A stretch of DNA of 21,286 bases, taken from Capillidium heterosporum. Its lineage: Eukaryota; Entomophthoromycota; Entomophthoromycetes; Entomophthorales; Capillidiaceae. Where the stretch lies: contig WBMQ01000036.1 in assembly GCA_016630905.1 (NCBI GenBank), positions 1 to 21,286 on the forward strand. The letters are read 5' to 3'. The notes under the pieces are model-generated. The model searched no databases. It was not told the DNA's origin and saw only the letters and a program-made list of their open reading frames with translations. A program made the position numbers and the translations under genes. This document shows, piece by piece, positions 17,750 through 21,286 of the stretch; within the stretch, counting starts at the first letter, position 1; each line of letters opens with the position of its first letter.

Positions 17750-17763
17750 TCAAACGACAAAAG
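17750..17763. other. Junction spacer 5-6, 14 bp (head-to-tail)
   Basis: TCAAACGACAAAAG. Its first five bases (TCAAA) and last six (CAAAAG) both repeat parts of the TIR terminus TCAAAAG, so it looks like partial recopying of an element end around CGA. Confidence 0.75.
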
Positions 17764-17836
17764 TCAAAAGGGTGGGGTTTGTAAGGTAGGGATTTTTTTG
17801 GAACTCCAGCTTACCTTTCGACCCCTGGCGATAGAA
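17764..17836 (+). repeat. Tail-end TIR, unit 6 (one T gained, one A lost)
   Basis: It has a seven-T run where the others have six, and GATAGAAGG where the others have GATAGAAAGG at the inner edge. Confidence 0.9.
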
Positions 17837-18285
17837 GGAGAAGACCCAGAGTCCCAGGACCCGTTGTACGGTCCCAACGGCGACGCCGAGTATCCGAAGG
17901 AAGGCCAAAGCGCGGGCATCCCGTAACCACCCCAATACCTCGCACGTTCGGACCACTACGTTACCCCAAAGGGCGAAGGCGAGACCCCACGTTGTGTACA
18001 ATGGATACCAGAATGGCGGCGACGCTTCGTGGTCCACTTTGTGTACGAACTGCAACGGGAGTGCGGGTACGACGACGCGTAGACGAAGGCATAGCAGTTA
18101 CACTTTACCGCAAAGCAAGGCCAAAGGCGCGTGGTCTTCGACTAAGTCCTGGTCCCAACGGCGACGCCGAGTATCCGGTCTTCGACGTAGTCGCAACGCG
18201 AAGGAAGGCACCCACAACGTGCAAAGGCCAGGAACGAAAACCGCCTATCTTTCCTACCCGCGGGAGAGTTTTAAAAAATAAGCGT
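17837..18285 (-). other. Tail region, unit 6
   Basis: Inverse copy of 3035-3483, with 27-bp direct repeats at 17870-17896 and 18151-18177. No gene seen. The two indels just outside it shorten the spurious minus-strand open frame that other units show here, which argues that the frame is not coding. Confidence 0.72.
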
Positions 18286-20559
18286 TTAAGGCGCTACTAT
18301 GCACACTAGTTGCTTCTTTTTACCGGGAGGACTTATGCGATTTCTGGTCTCGACGCTAAATATATCTTTGGCCGATAATAGCGCATCGTATCTCTCCTCT
18401 AATTCTTGTTCGATCCAGTAGTTAGACGAATATAGAACACCATCTATGCGCAACATATACTTCCTGGTATTACGATACGTATAGGTACCGATAGAACTTA
18501 CCGGGTAGCACTTACATTCGTCGAGATCTTCGATGGAGGAGCAATCCTTATGGCGATGGAATGGTTCCACTAATGTTAATTTACCATCTGTTTGGAAGCC
18601 AATATCGGATAATGGACCATGTATTACAGCATACTCCTTATAGTTAGTATTTTTGGCGTTTTGTATCTTGGTAAACGAAAACATAACACCAGCTGCATAC
18701 AAAATACCATTGTCTTCGACGTAGCTGGATCGATTTTCCTCGATATACGCATTAATCTTCGTGTTAGAATAGTACCGCTTATTATTTGTAGTTAACATTC
18801 GGTAGTAGAGTCCCCATCTATTCTCGATTGGAGTTACTGCTACTATATCTAACTTGGTATTATCGGGTACCGAGGTAAGTCGATAGGATTGGCCGTAGCT
18901 AAGTGCGGAGCGATATCTGTTTGCTGCTACCAAATTCTTAACATCTGCAACCTCTTTTATTTCCAATTTCTCCATCTGCTGGCTTATATTTTCCACCGCC
19001 ATGCACAAAGCCTTGGATTCTATGTTAACACGTTTGTCGAAAATGCGTAACTTTAAGTTAGGTTGGTCTTGTAGTCCTCGTTGGCCAGGACTGCGATTGC
19101 GAGATAGATGTGCATAGGCACTGGGATCCTGGCGCGAGGAATAGAAGATAGATCCCTTTACTCCACCAAGTACATAGGTGCATCGATTGCTACCGTCTTT
19201 CTCGAACTGTTTATAATATATAGTACCATTAGTAGCATCGGTGCTTTGTAATATTCCTACAGACATAATTCCAACATCTAACGAGAAGTGGCTAGCGATC
19301 CATAGCTCGAGCTTCCCCCATGCTCCTATCTGTTTATCTGTAAGTATACCATAAGCACCGCCTATTCTGCCGGTTAGACTATTGTGCCACATACCTATCG
19401 CATATTCCTTGGTATCGATGTCGATTATCGCAACATTGTTATGTAGCATCTCGCAGAATGCTTGCCATTGCTTATGGATAGGACTAATAAACAAGTGGCT
19501 CCAAATGCTCTCTTGGAATTCGACAACGTTATCTCGGTAATGCTTCTTAATAGTTTCTATGTCGAATTTAACATTAGGGCTGCAGAGGCTAGCATCGTAG
19601 AATGTAATCTCCAATCTGGTAAGACCGCAATTTAAAGCTTTATCGATAGTTGCATCTAGTTCGTCTTCTGGATTATTAATCCAATCGTCGATATGGCACC
19701 CAATGCTAGATATTACATTCCGTGTCTCCAAACTTTGGACAAACTTATTATAAAGCTTGTAACGTATAAAATATCCAGTATCGAACCGGCATACGGTAAG
19801 GCAATTACGCCCCACTGTGCTGTCGTTATCGACAACAACATAGTCGCTACGAAGATGTTCGATAATTTGGTGTTTGTTAAACGAACCGCCGATGTCCATG
19901 GTATAATCGATCTCTTGGATATACATATTCTCGTCGTGCAGCTTAAATTGCAGGGCACAACACATGTCCAACACGAAGTCTAAACTATACTCGGAGCATG
20001 GTATCTTATACATAACAAAGGAATAATATGCGTCTTCCGGATCTAGATGTGTATTTAGATAATGTTCCAAAATAGCAGGATACTTATTTAGAATGTTCTT
20101 TACGTTATCTTTACAATAACCTTCGAGAGATTGCAATCGTTCCTCTTCGTCTTCGACCTTTGCCGTTTCCTTGTCTAACGGTTTCTGTTTAGCGCTGGTT
20201 AATACTACTGTGCGCTTAGCTTTAATTCCATGTTGGAACTTAACTTTACGAGTGGCACAATATTCTTTAACCAGATAGTTAAGGATCGTCGTACCTATGC
20301 CACATTTTGTCGAATAGTTCGGCTTTGTAACAGTCGATGTGGGAACAAGCCAAAATACCATAATATTATCGCAGAATTGTGGTCGTAATACGCTGGGGCT
20401 GCCGTCTCTGTTATGGTATTTGTTGTAATCTACAAAAGCAATATCGGAACAGCGTTTATCTTCGAGTATTAATTTTGCCAACATGTTCTTGTGCGTAGGA
20501 TCGGCACCGTGCATATTACGATGGTTAAGATATTTCGTGTAATCGATCTTTTCGCGCAT
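18286..20559 (-). CDS. Putative replication initiator/transposase-like protein (unit 6 copy)
   Basis: Same 757-residue protein as unit 1; upstream in-frame ATG at 21003. Intact, which makes six identical copies in the window. Confidence 0.88.
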   Translation of the reverse strand: MREKIDYTKYLNHRNMHGADPTHKNMLAKLILEDKRCSDIAFVDYNKYHNRDGSPSVLRPQFCDNIMVFWLVPTSTVTKPNYSTKCGIGTTILNYLVKEYCATRKVKFQHGIKAKRTVVLTSAKQKPLDKETAKVEDEEERLQSLEGYCKDNVKNILNKYPAILEHYLNTHLDPEDAYYSFVMYKIPCSEYSLDFVLDMCCALQFKLHDENMYIQEIDYTMDIGGSFNKHQIIEHLRSDYVVVDNDSTVGRNCLTVCRFDTGYFIRYKLYNKFVQSLETRNVISSIGCHIDDWINNPEDELDATIDKALNCGLTRLEITFYDASLCSPNVKFDIETIKKHYRDNVVEFQESIWSHLFISPIHKQWQAFCEMLHNNVAIIDIDTKEYAIGMWHNSLTGRIGGAYGILTDKQIGAWGKLELWIASHFSLDVGIMSVGILQSTDATNGTIYYKQFEKDGSNRCTYVLGGVKGSIFYSSRQDPSAYAHLSRNRSPGQRGLQDQPNLKLRIFDKRVNIESKALCMAVENISQQMEKLEIKEVADVKNLVAANRYRSALSYGQSYRLTSVPDNTKLDIVAVTPIENRWGLYYRMLTTNNKRYYSNTKINAYIEENRSSYVEDNGILYAAGVMFSFTKIQNAKNTNYKEYAVIHGPLSDIGFQTDGKLTLVEPFHRHKDCSSIEDLDECKCYPVSSIGTYTYRNTRKYMLRIDGVLYSSNYWIEQELEERYDALLSAKDIFSVETRNRISPPGKKKQLVCIVAP

Positions 20560-21213
20560 AATAACGGTTAGTTTTTTGGTCTGCAGCTTCAAATGCAAAC
20601 TATCTCCGATGGACGAGAGGTAGGCGGTTTCCACGTTCTCCTTTCTATCGCGAGGGGACGAAAGATAGGCGGTTTCCACGTTCTCCTTTCTATCGCGAGG
20701 GTGGGAAAGGTAGGCGGTTTCCACGCTTTTCGAGGTCTTCGCTTTGCGACAAAGTCCGGGGCCCGCGACGCCTGGACAGTTACACTTTACCGCAAAGCGC
20801 GTGGTCCTGGTCCCACCCCTTCGGGCATAACGTGTAAAGGACGCGTACACGAAGTGCTGTAAAGGTAAAGCGAAGACGACGTCGCGTACAAGACCCAGAA
20901 ACTGTACGGCCATTGTGGGACCCCCGAATGGGTCGTCCCGTTGCAGTTCCTGGGTGCCTTCGGCTAGTACACAACGTGCGGCCGTACAGTTTCTGGGTAC
21001 CATAATGGTCCTGCCTTCCTTATACCCAACACTTTACCGATCGACGACGCGCTTTGGCGTCCGTACAAGTCCGGTCCTGGACGTAGTCCCCCTTTGCAGT
21101 TCCTGGGTGCCTTCGGCGTGGCGCGGGGTCCTTCGCAGTTCGGAATCCGTACAAGGAACTGCGTCGGTTTAAGTTGCGCGGTAGTCCCCGTTCGGGTGTC
21201 CCGTTCGCTTTTA
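20560..21213 (-). other. Head region, unit 6
   Basis: Inverse copy of 107-760 with nested palindrome at 20893-20998 and 45-bp repeats at 20600-20724. It lacks the insertions seen in unit 5. Confidence 0.75.
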
Positions 21214-21286
21214 TTTCTATCGCCAGGGGTCGAAAGGTAAGCTGGAGTTCCAAAAAATCCCTACCTTACAAACCCCACCCTTTTGA
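21214..21286 (-). repeat. Head-end TIR, unit 6, at the window end
   Basis: Full 73-bp TIR with no change, ending on the final base. Confidence 0.92.

Larger units (their letters stand above)
17764..21286 (-). mobile_element. Unit 6 of the array
   Basis: 3,523 bp by two cancelling one-base changes at its tail end: seven T instead of six at about 17793-17799, and AA instead of AAA at 17835-17836. Its head terminus (CCCTTTTGA) is the last base of the window, so what follows is unknown. Confidence 0.87.

Overview
The window is an array of one repeated element. Six complete copies of a 3,523-bp unit lie end to end, preceded by 31 bp of the end of a seventh. Units 1 and 2 (34-3556, 3573-7094) read forward; units 3 to 6 (7100-10622, 10670-14192, 14224-17749, 17764-21286) read in reverse, so the order is + + - - - -. 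The last unit ends exactly at the last base of the window. Short spacers of 2 to 47 bp, each different, separate the units. No other gene, RNA gene or CRISPR array is visible.

Each unit has the same plan: a 73-bp terminal inverted repeat (TIR) beginning TCAAAAGGGTGGGG; a head region of about 650 bp that is GC-rich, full of nested palindromes and contains three 45-bp direct repeats; one AT-richer gene of 757 codons (905 if the frame is followed up into the head region); a tail region of about 450 bp, also GC-rich and palindromic; and the TIR again in inverse orientation. The head and tail regions share words but are not copies of each other, so the element has two distinct complex ends. This is the plan expected of a linear element with fold-back (hairpin) ends, as in parvoviruses, or of a TIR transposon with long subterminal repeats.

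The only gene encodes a protein I do not recognise as a named family. Its middle part carries a weak pattern (IDYTMDI, then YKLYNKFVQSLE, then LTRLEITFY) that recalls rolling-circle replication initiators of the Rep_trans type. I see no Walker A motif, hence no SF3 helicase, and no capsid gene. The simplest working model is a one-gene selfish replicon or transposon whose protein acts on its own ends.

Host: there is no typical Shine-Dalgarno sequence before the chosen start, the gene uses the standard code without introns, and the few spacer bases that may be host DNA are mostly AT-rich. An AT-rich eukaryote, such as a fungus or protist, is my guess, but the window holds no host gene to test this. 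The six copies are almost base-identical, and the few differences I found are one-base homopolymer indels concentrated around 17540-17840. That suggests very recent amplification, consensus polishing of a repeat array, or both.
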